Below, one piece after another: positions 8,498 through 17,437 of a DNA stretch of 38,942 nt. Within the stretch, counting starts at the first letter, position 1, and every line of letters starts with the position of its first letter. Under the pieces are notes generated by a model, which was given only the letters and a program-made list of their open reading frames with translations, ran no database searches and was not told the DNA's origin. This DNA comes from an uncultured Anaerobiospirillum sp. GTDB lineage: Bacteria; Pseudomonadota; Gammaproteobacteria; Enterobacterales; Succinivibrionaceae. The translations under genes and the position numbers were made by a program. The DNA lies in assembly GCA_944389615.1 (NCBI GenBank), contig CALXNA010000032.1, positions 1 through 38,942 of the forward strand, written 5' to 3'.

Positions 8498-9463
8498 GTG
8501 GAAACTAATGAGCAAGTAGTTGCTACGGTCACTGCGGCCCATGAGGCTCCAGCCGCTGCCGCCGCCCCAGAGGCGGTGGCCCCGGCGGCTGCACCGGCCG
8601 CCCCGGAGGCGAACCCAGCTGCTAAGGCTGAAAGCGAGACCGGCACCCATCAAGAGCATGTCAAGGAAGCCTTGGAGCTGCTCTATCAGCACTTCCCGAA
8701 GGCCTTTATCAAGGAAGGTGATTGCAAGCCATTGAAGGTCGGCATCTTAGAGGATTTAAAGCCGCTGATTGCCGGAATTGAGGGCTTGTCGATCTCCAAG
8801 GTACGCGCCGCGGTACGTATTTACACGACCCGTCTGCGCTACTTCTACGCCGTACGCGAAGGCGCGATGCGCATCGATTTAAACGGCAATGAGGTCGAGC
8901 CGGTCACCGCCGAGCACGCCGAGTATGCCCGCAGCCGTTTCAGCGAGATCAACGCCAAGCGCCGCCCCGCTAAGCCGAAGAAGCCGAAGGCGCAGGCGGG
9001 CCGTCCGGGCGCTAAGGGCCCTGAGGGCAAGGGTCATGGCCGTCCGGGCCGTCCGGGGGCACGTCCAGACGCGGCGCGCGGCAATCGCCCGAATCGCCCA
9101 CAGCGCCGTTACATTCCGGCCAAGGAAAGCGATATCCGCGTGGGCCGCCGCGTCTATGTCTCCTCCAACCGCAGCAGCTATGTTCAGGCTACGGTCACTG
9201 AGGCGGTACGTGGGGCTAACGTCAATGTCACCATGGCCAATGGCGTGTCCTTTAGCATCCCGCTCACCCAGGTCTTCTTAAGCGAAGGGGGGCAGGGGCG
9301 TCAAGGTCAAGGCAAGCGCCCATTCAATGGCCGTCCGCAAGGCCGGGGCCCACGCCGTGACAATCGCGGTGGGCAAGGGGGCCGTCCGCATGCCCCGCGC
9401 AGCGGCGCCCCGGCGGCGGCCCCAGCCGCGGCCACCTCATCTCCGGCTGCCCCTCAGGCCTAA
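8498..9463 (+). CDS. proQ: RNA chaperone ProQ (FinO domain)
   Basis: A 321-residue RNA-binding chaperone for small RNAs and mRNA 3' ends. The GTG at 8498 follows GGAG (8485-8488) by 9 nt; earlier in-frame codons lack a ribosome site. An Ala/Pro-rich N-terminus (1-48) precedes the FinO/ProQ domain (about 51-165), recognisable by its VKEALELLYQHFPKAF helix and the VRAAVRIYTTRLRYF segment. A basic Lys/Pro/Gly/Arg linker follows (to about 225), then a small beta-barrel C-terminal domain around VGRRVYVSSN...TMANGVSFSIPL, and a Gly/Arg-rich plus Ala/Pro tail. At 321 residues it exceeds the E. coli protein (232), the excess lying in low-complexity arms. It sits directly upstream of prc, as in E. coli. 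Confidence 0.95.
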   Translation: METNEQVVATVTAAHEAPAAAAAPEAVAPAAAPAAPEANPAAKAESETGTHQEHVKEALELLYQHFPKAFIKEGDCKPLKVGILEDLKPLIAGIEGLSISKVRAAVRIYTTRLRYFYAVREGAMRIDLNGNEVEPVTAEHAEYARSRFSEINAKRRPAKPKKPKAQAGRPGAKGPEGKGHGRPGRPGARPDAARGNRPNRPQRRYIPAKESDIRVGRRVYVSSNRSSYVQATVTEAVRGANVNVTMANGVSFSIPLTQVFLSEGGQGRQGQGKRPFNGRPQGRGPRRDNRGGQGGRPHAPRSGAPAAAPAAATSSPAAPQA

Positions 9464-9821
9464 CGTTCCGTGCGCTTAAGGCCGCGGACGCTGCGGCCTG
9501 CAGGGTGATTTAGTGCAAGGCGTTGCCCGTCTTAGGAGGGGTGACGCCTTGGCGTGTCTGGCGCCGTCGCAGGCTGCGCCGCGGGCCCGGCCGCCCCGCA
9601 GGGGCGAACCCGCGCGCTGCGGGCTACGCCCGGTGCGAGCTGCGCGGGTGATTGCGCGCATTTTGCACTTTTGCGGCTAAGCGTGCGCTAAGAGGGGTGC
9701 GCTAAGCTTATAATTCTGAATTTGGTGCTTAAGGGCGACGCCTTGAGCGGGCTTGCCTTGGGGCATCATGGTTTCTTGGTCACATTCTGGTTGTTTGATC
9801 AGAACAGAGGAAGCGTTAGCT
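9464..9821. other. proQ-prc gap
   Basis: The gap holds a GGCCGC/GCGGCC hairpin (9480-9498) just after proQ without a T run, a second hairpin CAAGGCGT/ACGCCTTG (9516-9523/9544-9551), a GC-rich stretch with no gene, and the prc -10 element at 9709. Confidence 0.5.
9709..9714 (+). promoter_or_regulatory. -10 element upstream of prc
   Basis: A perfect TATAAT lies 107 bp before the GTG start. I find no good -35 hexamer at 16-18 bp, so this is a partial promoter call. Confidence 0.45.
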
Positions 9822-12605
9822 GTGCTTAAATTTTCTCACCTTGCGCTGGGGCTGACCGCGGCACTGTTTGCAGTGAGCACGCAGGCCAAATTGTCGATCC
9901 CAACCTACGAAGAGCTCCCTGAGCTTGAGCCGGAGGGGATCCACCAGACGTCGTGTACGCGTACGGCTAACAGTTTTTTTCGGGCTCACTACAAGGCCAT
10001 TGAGGTCAACAACGAGTTTGCCGACAAGGTGATCAAGCAGCTCCTCTACCTCATCGACTACAACAAGAGTCTCTTTACCCAAGACGAGGTCGACGCGATC
10101 TATAACAATCGCGACCGCATCATCCGGGCCTTGGTGCTGTGCGATTTGAGCTACCCGTACGAGATTTTCAACAGCTCGATCAAGAAGCGCTTCAAGAAGT
10201 ACTCCTTCTTCGTCGATCAGATCACCCACGATAAGCTCGATCTGACCGCGGACGACGTAGTCGAGTTTGACCGCAAGGATGCGGACTTCTTACCTAACAA
10301 CGCCGCCTTAGAGCATGAGTGGCTGGTCGAGCTCAAGAACGATTACATTCTGCAGCTGCTCTCAGATAAGACCCCTGAGGAGGCCAAGTCGCGTCTGCTG
10401 CGCCGCTACAATGCGGCTTTAGGGCGCCTTGCCCAGACCACCTCCGAGGACGTATTCTCGATCTTTGAGAACAGCTTTGCTACCGCCATCGATCCGCACA
10501 CCTCCTACCTCAGCCCTGATGACTCTGAGAACTTCAACGACAACCTCAACTTGTCGCTTGAGGGCATCGGTGCGGTCTTAACCTCCGAGGACGAGTACAC
10601 CGTCATCAATTCGATCCTGCCGGGCTCCCCGGCTGAGCGCAGCAAGAAGCTCAAGGCCAAGGATAAGATCGTAGGCGTGCGTCAAGCAGACGGCACCTAC
10701 GAGGACATCATCGGCTGGCGCTTAAATGACGTGGTCAAGAAGATCAAGGGGCCCAAGGGCACCAAGGTCACCTTGGACATCGAGCGCGGCGAAGGTTCGC
10801 AGATGACCACCTTTAGCGTCGATATCATCCGCGATAAGGTGCGCCTGCAAGACTCCGAGGCCAAGATCGAGCTCAAGTTCTTAGGCTCCGATGGCACCAT
10901 CATCACCATCGGCGACAAGAAGGATAAGACTAAGAGCGCAGAGAGCGAGGATAGTGCCGTTCTGACGCCAGAGGAGCAAAAGCGCGCCGATGAGGTTGCT
11001 GAGGCCGAGCGCGCCGCTTACGAGGCTCAGGCTAAGGCCGATGCCATTGCCAAATTGGGCGCCGACTGCAAGAAGATCGGCGTACTGCGCATCAAATCCT
11101 TCTACACCAACTTGCACCAGGACATTAAGCGCGAGTTAGAGCGGGTGCAGCAAGATGGCACTAAGCTTGACGCCTTGATCGTTGATCTGCGCAATAACGG
11201 CGGTGGCTTGCTGCCGGAGGCCACGCTCTCCTCGGGCCTCTTTATCAAGCAGGGCCCGATCGTGCTGGTGCGCGATGCCCGTGGCAACGTCATCCCACAA
11301 TTTGATACTGATCCATCGGTCGCCTATGACGGCCCGTTGGTCGTGTTGATCAACCGCCTCTCGGCCTCAAGCTCAGAGATTATGGCCGCAGCGCTGCGCG
11401 ACTATGGCCGCGCCTTGGTAGTTGGTGACACCTCCTTTGGTAAGGGCACGGTGCAGCAGTCCAAGCCGCTTGCGCGCGTCTACGACTTCAACGACTCGGA
11501 GTTTGGCTCGATACACTACACCATCGCCAAGTTCTACCGCATCAACGGCGGCTCGACCCAGCTCAAGGGGGTCTCGCCGGACATCTACTTGCCGACCAAT
11601 GTCGACAACACCGAGTTTGGCGAGTCGAGCGAGCCTAACGCTCTGCCGTGGGATAAGATCAGCGCGGTACCGTATGAGGGCTACCTCAATATCGCCGCCT
11701 ACGTGCCGGAGCTGACCCGCCTGTCGCAGGCGCGCAGCAGCGACAACGTCTTCTTTAAGGTCATGGAGTCCGATCTCAAGCGCTACTACGAGCTCAAGGA
11801 CAAGAAAGTCCTGTCGGTCAATCTAAAGGAGCGCGAGGCCTTAAAGGAAGAGGATGATGCCTACCGCTTAGCGACCATCAACGAGCGCTTAGTCGCGATG
11901 GGCGAGCCCAAGATCAAGAAGCTCAAGGACTTAGACGAGGACTTCGAGTTTGACGACACCATCTTAGATGAGACCGTCGCCATCGCCAGCGACTTTGCCG
12001 CGGCGCAAAAGCAAAAGCTCTACGAGGACAAGAACACGCCAGTGCTGACGCGCTATCAGGTCGAGCCCGACGCCATCTCCAAGGGCAGCGGCTTAAGCTC
12101 GCCGCCGGGCGCGGCCGCGATGCCGGCCCGCCCGCTGGTCAAGCGCACCGCTGACGCGGGCACCCTGACCGCCCCGCAGCAAGCTGAGCCGCAGCAAGCT
12201 GAGTCTGCTGAGGGCGCGGCCGCGGCGCTGACTGATGCGGTTGCGGCTGCTGCGGTGACAGTTGAGACCGAGCCGGGCCGTAAACTCAGCGCGGATGAGG
12301 TAGCGACGCCGGAGGAGGTAGTCGCCGGGGCGGCGGCCACGGCGCAAGCGGACAATGGTGTCATTGAGGTCTATGAGGAAATGGACAATGTCGCGGACGA
12401 TGGCGCGCTCTTGGGGCCATGGCGCACCGTCAACGAAGATGACACCTTCTTGCGCTTGAGCGATCAGGACTTTCGTGACTTGGTGCGCAGCAGCACCGAA
12501 AGCTCGATGAGCCAGTACCTTGAAGATAGCCGCTATCCGTCGGTGCTGCGCAAGGGCACCGTCGCCACTGAGGCGCATGGCACCATCGTGCTGCAAGCAG
12601 ATTAA
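9822..12605 (+). CDS. prc: C-terminal processing (tail-specific) protease Prc/Tsp, enlarged
   Basis: A periplasmic S41 peptidase, 927 residues from the GTG at 9822 (GAGG at 9807-9810). It has a signal peptide ending TQA, a PDZ domain around 240-350 (GIGAVLTSEDEYTVIN...LPGSPAE) and the S41 core. Catalytic residues align with E. coli Ser430, Asp441 and Lys455 as S516 (in SASSSE), D527 and K541 (in SFGKGTVQQ). E. coli Prc is 682 residues. The excess is a charged, helical Glu/Ala/Lys insert between PDZ and protease core (about 363-418) and a C-terminal extension of roughly 190 residues beyond LDETVAIASDF, with an Ala/Glu/Pro-rich part followed by an acidic, structured-looking end. In E. coli Prc trims lipoprotein- and peptidoglycan-related substrates. 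Synteny with proQ supports the call. Confidence 0.95.
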   Translation: MLKFSHLALGLTAALFAVSTQAKLSIPTYEELPELEPEGIHQTSCTRTANSFFRAHYKAIEVNNEFADKVIKQLLYLIDYNKSLFTQDEVDAIYNNRDRIIRALVLCDLSYPYEIFNSSIKKRFKKYSFFVDQITHDKLDLTADDVVEFDRKDADFLPNNAALEHEWLVELKNDYILQLLSDKTPEEAKSRLLRRYNAALGRLAQTTSEDVFSIFENSFATAIDPHTSYLSPDDSENFNDNLNLSLEGIGAVLTSEDEYTVINSILPGSPAERSKKLKAKDKIVGVRQADGTYEDIIGWRLNDVVKKIKGPKGTKVTLDIERGEGSQMTTFSVDIIRDKVRLQDSEAKIELKFLGSDGTIITIGDKKDKTKSAESEDSAVLTPEEQKRADEVAEAERAAYEAQAKADAIAKLGADCKKIGVLRIKSFYTNLHQDIKRELERVQQDGTKLDALIVDLRNNGGGLLPEATLSSGLFIKQGPIVLVRDARGNVIPQFDTDPSVAYDGPLVVLINRLSASSSEIMAAALRDYGRALVVGDTSFGKGTVQQSKPLARVYDFNDSEFGSIHYTIAKFYRINGGSTQLKGVSPDIYLPTNVDNTEFGESSEPNALPWDKISAVPYEGYLNIAAYVPELTRLSQARSSDNVFFKVMESDLKRYYELKDKKVLSVNLKEREALKEEDDAYRLATINERLVAMGEPKIKKLKDLDEDFEFDDTILDETVAIASDFAAAQKQKLYEDKNTPVLTRYQVEPDAISKGSGLSSPPGAAAMPARPLVKRTADAGTLTAPQQAEPQQAESAEGAAAALTDAVAAAAVTVETEPGRKLSADEVATPEEVVAGAAATAQADNGVIEVYEEMDNVADDGALLGPWRTVNEDDTFLRLSDQDFRDLVRSSTESSMSQYLEDSRYPSVLRKGTVATEAHGTIVLQAD

Positions 12606-12659
12606 TCAGGGGCCGCTGCGCGTGAAACGCGCCTTAACGGCTGATACCAGTTTTAGGTG

Positions 12660-12685
12660 AAAAGGCAGGGCTTCCTGCCTTTTTT
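12660..12685 (+). terminator. Intrinsic terminator after prc
   Basis: The stem AAAGGCAGG (12661-12669) / CCTGCCTTT (12674-12682) has a GCTT loop and runs into T residues through 12685. It is a textbook intrinsic terminator separating prc from pepN. A second hairpin CCGGGC/GCCCGG (12692-12708) follows just before the pepN ribosome site. Confidence 0.9.
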
Positions 12686-12727
12686 GGCATCCCGGGCATC
12701 AGGCCCGGTTGAGGAAGAGGGGACGAA

Positions 12728-15520
12728 ATGGCAGCAAACTCGTTTCAGGTCAAACGGCGTTTAGATTACAAGAAGCCTGACTTTACGGCAGTTGATATCG
12801 ATCTGACCTTTACCTTGTCCGATGAGGCGACCGTCGTGCGCTCCAGCGCCCACTATGAGCGCTTGACCTCCGATAGCCGCGCGCCGCTGCGCCTTGATGG
12901 CGAAGATCTGACCTTAAACGAGGTACTGTTAAACGGCCAGCCGTGCAAGTACCAAGAGGTCGAGGGTGGCCTCATCGTGCCTGATGTCCCTAACGACTTT
13001 GAGCTCACCACCGAGGTCGTGATCAACCCGATGGCCAATACTTCGCTCATGGGCCTGTACAAGAGCAGCGGTTGCTTTTGTACCCAGTGCGAGCCTGAGG
13101 GCTTCCGCCGCATCACTTATTTCTTAGATCGCCCTGATGTGCTCGCCAAGTACCGCGTCACCGTGATTGGCCCGGAGTACGGCTGCGGCGTCTTGCTCTC
13201 AAACGGCAACTTGGTCGACTCGGGCACCAAGAACGGCCGCGCCTACACCGTGTGGGAAGATCCGTTCCCGAAGCCTTCGTACCTCTTTGCCTTGGTCGCG
13301 GGCACCTTTGACATCATCGAGGACAAATTCGTCACCAAGTCCGGGCGCGAGGTCGAGCTCGGGCTCTACGTCGACCGCGGGGCCTATCAGCGCGGCCTCT
13401 TTGCCATGCAGGCGATCAAGGACGCCATGGCATGGGACGAGCGCCGCTTTAACCTCGAGTACGACTTAGACAACTTCAAGGTGGTCGCGGTCGACTTCTT
13501 TAACTTCGGTGCGATGGAGAATAAGTCGCTCAATATCTTCAACTCAAGTTGCGTGCTGGTCGATGAGGAGACCGCAACTGACGCCAACTACTATCGCGTC
13601 CAAGGCGTGATCGGCCACGAATACTTCCACAATTACACTGGTGACCGCGTCACCTTACGCGACTGGTTCCAGCTCAGTCTCAAGGAGAGCCTGACCGTAT
13701 TCCGCGACCAAGAGTTCTCGTCGGACGTCAACAGCCGCGTCTTAACGCGCCTCGATGCTATCGACCTCATCCGCTCCAAGCAATTTGCCGAAGACGCAGG
13801 CCCGATGGCCCACCCAGTGCGCCCGGAGCAGGTGATGGAGATGAACAATTTCTACACCGTCACCATCTACGACAAGGGTGCCGAAGTAATCCGCATGATC
13901 CACACCATCCTAGGTGAGGAGAAGTTCCAACAGGGTGTCGCCCAGTACTTAGAGCGCTTCGACGGCTCGGCCGCCACCATCGAGGACTTCATCTTGACCA
14001 TGGAAAGCGCCTCGATGCAGGATTTAGCGCAGTTCCGCCGCTGGTACTCGCAAGCGGGTACCCCAGAGGTCTACGCCAAGTGGCACTTTGAGAGCGCGGC
14101 AGGCACCGATCCTGCCGCGGGCACCGATCCTGCCGCGGGCACCGATCCTGCCACGGGCACTGAGCCTGCCGCGGGCACCGAGCCTGCCGCGGGCACTGAG
14201 CCTGCTGCGGGCACCGAGCCTGCCGCCGGAACTCTGGGCAAGCTGACTTTGACTCTGACGCAGTCGACGCCGCCCACCCCGGGCCAAAAGACCAAGGAAC
14301 CGTTCATGATTCCGGTACGCACTTCGTTCTTGAGCGCCTCGGGCCTTGAGGTAGTGCCGCCGGAGTTGCCTGAGTCGGGCGTACTGCTCTTTACCAACAA
14401 GGAGCAGTCCTTTGAGTTCACGCAGATCCCGCAGGGCACGATCCCGGTGGTATTCCGTGACTTCTCGGCCCCTGTCAAACTTTCGTCACTCTACACGGAG
14501 CAGGATTATCTCAACCTGCTTGAGCACTGCGACGACCCATTTATCCGGGTCGATGCCCAGCGCTCCTTGGTCAACGCCTACATCCACCAAAATATTGACA
14601 AGGCCGACTTAGGCGAGCTGCCGGAGCCAACCGCTATCATCAATGCGGTGGGCTATGTGCTCAAAGACGCAGCGCTCGACTTGCAGCTGAAGGCCTTGCT
14701 CATCGTGCTGCCGAGCTTTGAGTCCGTGATCGAGACTTTCAAGAAGGTCAACTTAGACGCCCTATCCGCGATCTACCGCAAGTTAAGCCGCAAGTTGGCC
14801 TTGGCCTTACACGATGATTATCAGGCTTTAGAGCACGCCACGAGAGCTAGCGGCAAGTACCATTACGATGTCGCGAACGCGGCGCGTCGTGCCGCCCACA
14901 ATGCCGCCCAATACATGGTGGCCTTGGGCTATGTCGCTGCAGCCGACAGCTCCGAGGACGACTCGGATGCCCTGATGCACGCGGACGACCTGATTTCGCG
15001 CGCCTACTACGACGCCAACAATATGACCGACCGCTATGGCGCGATCACGACTGCGGTCAAGCTCGACCTGCCGTGTAAGGCGGCCTTGCTTGAGCACTTT
15101 GAGGACAGCTACGGCTCCGATCCGCTGACCTTCGACAAGTTCTTTGCCATGCAGGCGGCGGTGCCCAAGGAGGATACGGTCAAGACGGTGCGCAAGCTCT
15201 TAGAGCACCCACGTTTTGACCTGACCAATCCTAACCGCGTGCGCGCCTTGGTCGGTACCTTGGGTTACAACAACCCAGTGGCACTGCACCGGCGTGATGG
15301 TACGGGCTATCTCTTGATCTACGACGTAGTCAAGCAGCTCAACAGCATCAACCCATCGATGGCCGCTCGCATCTTAGATGGCATGATGGGTTATCGCCGC
15401 TTCGATGCGGTACGCCAAGCCAAGGCCGAGGAATACTTAAACAAGATCCGCAACATCGATGGCCTCAACCGCGCGGTCTTTGAGAAGGTCAATGCGGCCC
15501 TGACCCAAGAGCACAACTAA
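12728..15520 (+). CDS. pepN: Aminopeptidase N (M1 zinc metallopeptidase)
   Basis: A 930-residue cytosolic broad-specificity aminopeptidase. The ATG at 12728 follows an AGAGGGGA ribosome site. Active-site numbering matches E. coli PepN exactly: GAMEN at 261-265, zinc ligands H297, H301 and E320, catalytic E298 (HEYFH) and Y381. A Thr/Pro-rich minisatellite encodes seven GT[D/E]PAA-type units (459-500) at the start of domain III, where E. coli has a short strand-loop; the fold resumes at KLTLTLTQSTPPTPGQ. This explains most of the excess over E. coli (870). The C-terminal helical domain is complete, ending near ALTQEHN. Downstream order DUF2835-pyrD-zapC is Vibrio-like. No promoter is obvious in the 42 bp after the prc terminator. 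Confidence 0.97.
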   Translation: MAANSFQVKRRLDYKKPDFTAVDIDLTFTLSDEATVVRSSAHYERLTSDSRAPLRLDGEDLTLNEVLLNGQPCKYQEVEGGLIVPDVPNDFELTTEVVINPMANTSLMGLYKSSGCFCTQCEPEGFRRITYFLDRPDVLAKYRVTVIGPEYGCGVLLSNGNLVDSGTKNGRAYTVWEDPFPKPSYLFALVAGTFDIIEDKFVTKSGREVELGLYVDRGAYQRGLFAMQAIKDAMAWDERRFNLEYDLDNFKVVAVDFFNFGAMENKSLNIFNSSCVLVDEETATDANYYRVQGVIGHEYFHNYTGDRVTLRDWFQLSLKESLTVFRDQEFSSDVNSRVLTRLDAIDLIRSKQFAEDAGPMAHPVRPEQVMEMNNFYTVTIYDKGAEVIRMIHTILGEEKFQQGVAQYLERFDGSAATIEDFILTMESASMQDLAQFRRWYSQAGTPEVYAKWHFESAAGTDPAAGTDPAAGTDPATGTEPAAGTEPAAGTEPAAGTEPAAGTLGKLTLTLTQSTPPTPGQKTKEPFMIPVRTSFLSASGLEVVPPELPESGVLLFTNKEQSFEFTQIPQGTIPVVFRDFSAPVKLSSLYTEQDYLNLLEHCDDPFIRVDAQRSLVNAYIHQNIDKADLGELPEPTAIINAVGYVLKDAALDLQLKALLIVLPSFESVIETFKKVNLDALSAIYRKLSRKLALALHDDYQALEHATRASGKYHYDVANAARRAAHNAAQYMVALGYVAAADSSEDDSDALMHADDLISRAYYDANNMTDRYGAITTAVKLDLPCKAALLEHFEDSYGSDPLTFDKFFAMQAAVPKEDTVKTVRKLLEHPRFDLTNPNRVRALVGTLGYNNPVALHRRDGTGYLLIYDVVKQLNSINPSMAARILDGMMGYRRFDAVRQAKAEEYLNKIRNIDGLNRAVFEKVNAALTQEHN
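14102..14227 (+). repeat. 18-bp in-frame tandem repeat, 7 units, in pepN
   Basis: Seven 18-bp units of the form GGCACCGATCCTGCCGCG encode GTDPAA, GTDPAA, GTDPAT and four GTEPAA. Units differ by few substitutions, implying recent expansion. It lies outside the catalytic domain at the domain II/III boundary. Confidence 0.95.
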
Positions 15521-15608
15521 TCCCAACCGCGCCCAGCTCAGGCGCCCGAGCTAACGCATAGCAGGCGCATATCAGGCGCCTGAGTTGGGCGCTGCGCAGG
15601 AGTCGGAC

Positions 15609-15836
15609 ATGGCAGGAGAGCGTTACTTTCATTTTCATTTGAACATCGACCCCGACGAGCTGATGCGTGTCTACCGCGGTGCCGCGCACCGGCTGCGGGT
15701 GCGCTCCGTCGAGGGCTTGGTGATCGATCTTGACGCCAATCACCTGCGGGCCTATACCACGCGCTCCGGCGTCCAAGGGGACTTTCGTTTGGTGATTAGC
15801 GCCGAAAACAAGTTTTTGCGCTTAGAGCGCATCTAA
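15609..15836 (+). CDS. DUF2835 family small protein
   Basis: A 75-residue protein starting at the ATG at 15609 with AGGAG (15598-15602) 6 nt upstream. Its pattern (YFHFHLNI near the start, then VYRGAAHRLRVRS, a central hydrophobic strand, TTRSGVQGDFRLVI and a FLRLERI ending) fits the DUF2835 family of short beta-rich gammaproteobacterial proteins. Its function is unknown. Members commonly lie between pepN and pyrD in Vibrio-like genomes, exactly its place here. It is 88 bp from pepN and 60 bp from pyrD with no terminator between, suggesting cotranscription. Confidence 0.8.
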   Translation: MAGERYFHFHLNIDPDELMRVYRGAAHRLRVRSVEGLVIDLDANHLRAYTTRSGVQGDFRLVISAENKFLRLERI

Positions 15837-15896
15837 TCGCGCCCGCGCCGCCTGCGGCTCGACCGCAAGCAGCGCGGCCCTAGAACAGGTTTTAAC

Positions 15897-16928
15897 ATGT
15901 CGTTATATGGATTGTATCCGAGCTTAGTGCGGCCTTTGATCTTCTGTCTCGATCCGGAGAATGCGCACAGCTTGACCATCAAGCTGGGCTCGCTCTTAGG
16001 CAAAGAGCCGCTGATCAAGCTCTTCTCACAGCAGGTGGCCGATAAGCCCGTCGAGGTCATGGGCCTTAAGTTCAATAACCCGCTCGGTCTTGCTGCGGGT
16101 ATGGATAAGAATGGCGATGCCATCGACTACCTTGGCGCCTTGGGCTTTGGCCACTTGGAGCTGGGCACGGTCACCCCTAAGCCGCAAAAGGGCAATGCCA
16201 AGCCGCGCATGTTCCGCATCAAGGCGGCGCAGGGCTTGATCAACCGCATGGGCTTTAACAACGCCGGGGTCGACCACTTGGTCAAGAACCTCCAGCAGCG
16301 CCACTACCAAGGCATTGTCGGCGTCTCCATCGGCAAGAATGAGTTCACCTCCCTTGAGCATGCGGTCGATGACTACCTCATCTGCATGAACAAGGTTTAC
16401 AACTACTGCGACTACATCGCCATCAACATCTCCTGCCCTAACACCAAGGACTTGACCGCGCTGCAAGAGGCCGAGCCTCTGGTCAAGCTCTTAGAGCGCT
16501 TGAAGGCTGAGCAGGGCAAGCTTGCCGCCTCCGGCAGCGCCGGACGCTATGTCCCGCTCGTGGTCAAGATCGCGCCGGACTTATCGCCGGTGCAGCTTGA
16601 GGCCATCTGCGATACCTGCCTGCGCCTGAAGATCGATGGCATCAGCGCCACCAATACCACCACGAGCCGCGACGTGATCTACGGCCTGCCGCACGCAAGC
16701 GAATGGGGTGGCCTCTCCGGTGAGCCGCTGCGTGCCTTGGCGACCAAGACGCTCTGCCGCGTCCATGAGATGGTGGGCGATAAGATCCCGCTCATCGGCG
16801 TCGGTGGCATCAACGGCATCATCGCCGCACGCGAGAAGCTTGACGCGGGAGCGAGCCTATTGCAGCTGTACTCGGCCTTCGTCTATCAGGGCCCGGCCGT
16901 TATTAAGGATATCGTGGACAATCTCTAA
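15897..16928 (+). CDS. pyrD: Dihydroorotate dehydrogenase (quinone), class 2, with Cys at the catalytic base
   Basis: A 343-residue FMN enzyme oxidising dihydroorotate to orotate with quinone, the fourth step of pyrimidine synthesis, on the inner face of the membrane. The class 2 N-terminal amphipathic helices are present (1-45), followed by NPLGLAAGMDKNG, the INRMGFNN motif, the SIGKN FMN-site segment, KIAPDLS, TNTT and IGVGGI. Oddity: E. coli NISSPNT, whose second Ser (175) is the catalytic base, reads NISCPNT here, placing Cys180 in that position. Cys is the base of class 1 enzymes. Length and all other motifs are class 2. Start: ATG 15897 with AGG 7 nt upstream. Confidence 0.96.
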   Translation: MSLYGLYPSLVRPLIFCLDPENAHSLTIKLGSLLGKEPLIKLFSQQVADKPVEVMGLKFNNPLGLAAGMDKNGDAIDYLGALGFGHLELGTVTPKPQKGNAKPRMFRIKAAQGLINRMGFNNAGVDHLVKNLQQRHYQGIVGVSIGKNEFTSLEHAVDDYLICMNKVYNYCDYIAINISCPNTKDLTALQEAEPLVKLLERLKAEQGKLAASGSAGRYVPLVVKIAPDLSPVQLEAICDTCLRLKIDGISATNTTTSRDVIYGLPHASEWGGLSGEPLRALATKTLCRVHEMVGDKIPLIGVGGINGIIAAREKLDAGASLLQLYSAFVYQGPAVIKDIVDNL

Positions 16929-17437
16929 CCACGGTAGCTTAGCCCTACCACGGCGTGGGGCACGGCCAAAAACTTGCATTGATACCTCAACCCCTTGTGC
17001 GTAGTCAAAATCTTACTTCTGAACTGAGCTTGGGGATGGGCAGGATCACAAGCTTGGTGCAGCGCGTAAGGTTTGTCATAGATGCCTCAGCGTTTTGTGA
17101 GGCGACGGGACATTGTCGGGGCAGGGCTTTGGTATCATGAATGGGCGCTGGAGCTTTGGTGGTGGTGCAAGCACGTCACCGCGGTAGTAACAGGGGCGCA
17201 ACAGTGCAGCAATGCAGCGGCGCAGCAGCGCAGCGACGCAGCAATGCAGCAGCGCAGCGGCGTAAGCCGTGCCCGGGGCGGCAGCGCACTCTGCGCGCGC
17301 GGGGCGCATAACACGCCAGCGCTCAACTGCGCGGCGGGCGCAGGACGGGCGTGAGCTCTCAGGTGTTGAGTAGTGACCGAAGGCCTAGGTCTGACGGGGC
17401 CATAAGGGGCATGAGCTGATGCTCTAAGGTATGTGGC
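16929..17437. other. pyrD-zapC gap with GCAGC-rich repeat
   Basis: A 509-bp non-coding stretch. It holds a small hairpin GGTAG/CTACC just after pyrD, a hairpin GCCTCA/TGAGGC (17084-17103), a -10-like TATCAT (17133-17138) with poor -35 spacing, a GCAGC-rich low-complexity tract (17204-17262) and a GC-rich segment. ORFs across it give low-complexity Ala/Gln/Arg products and are not believable genes. Confidence 0.6.
17204..17262. repeat. GCAGC-rich low-complexity repeat
   Basis: GCAGC recurs about eight times with short variable spacers (AAT, GGC, GAC and similar) over roughly 59 bp. It is non-coding and lies about 175 bp before zapC. Confidence 0.7.

Noticed and set aside
17082..17354. Possible 90-residue gene in the pyrD-zapC gap
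   Set aside because: The translation of the GCAGC tract is low-complexity Gln/Ala/Ser and Arg, without domain or start context.
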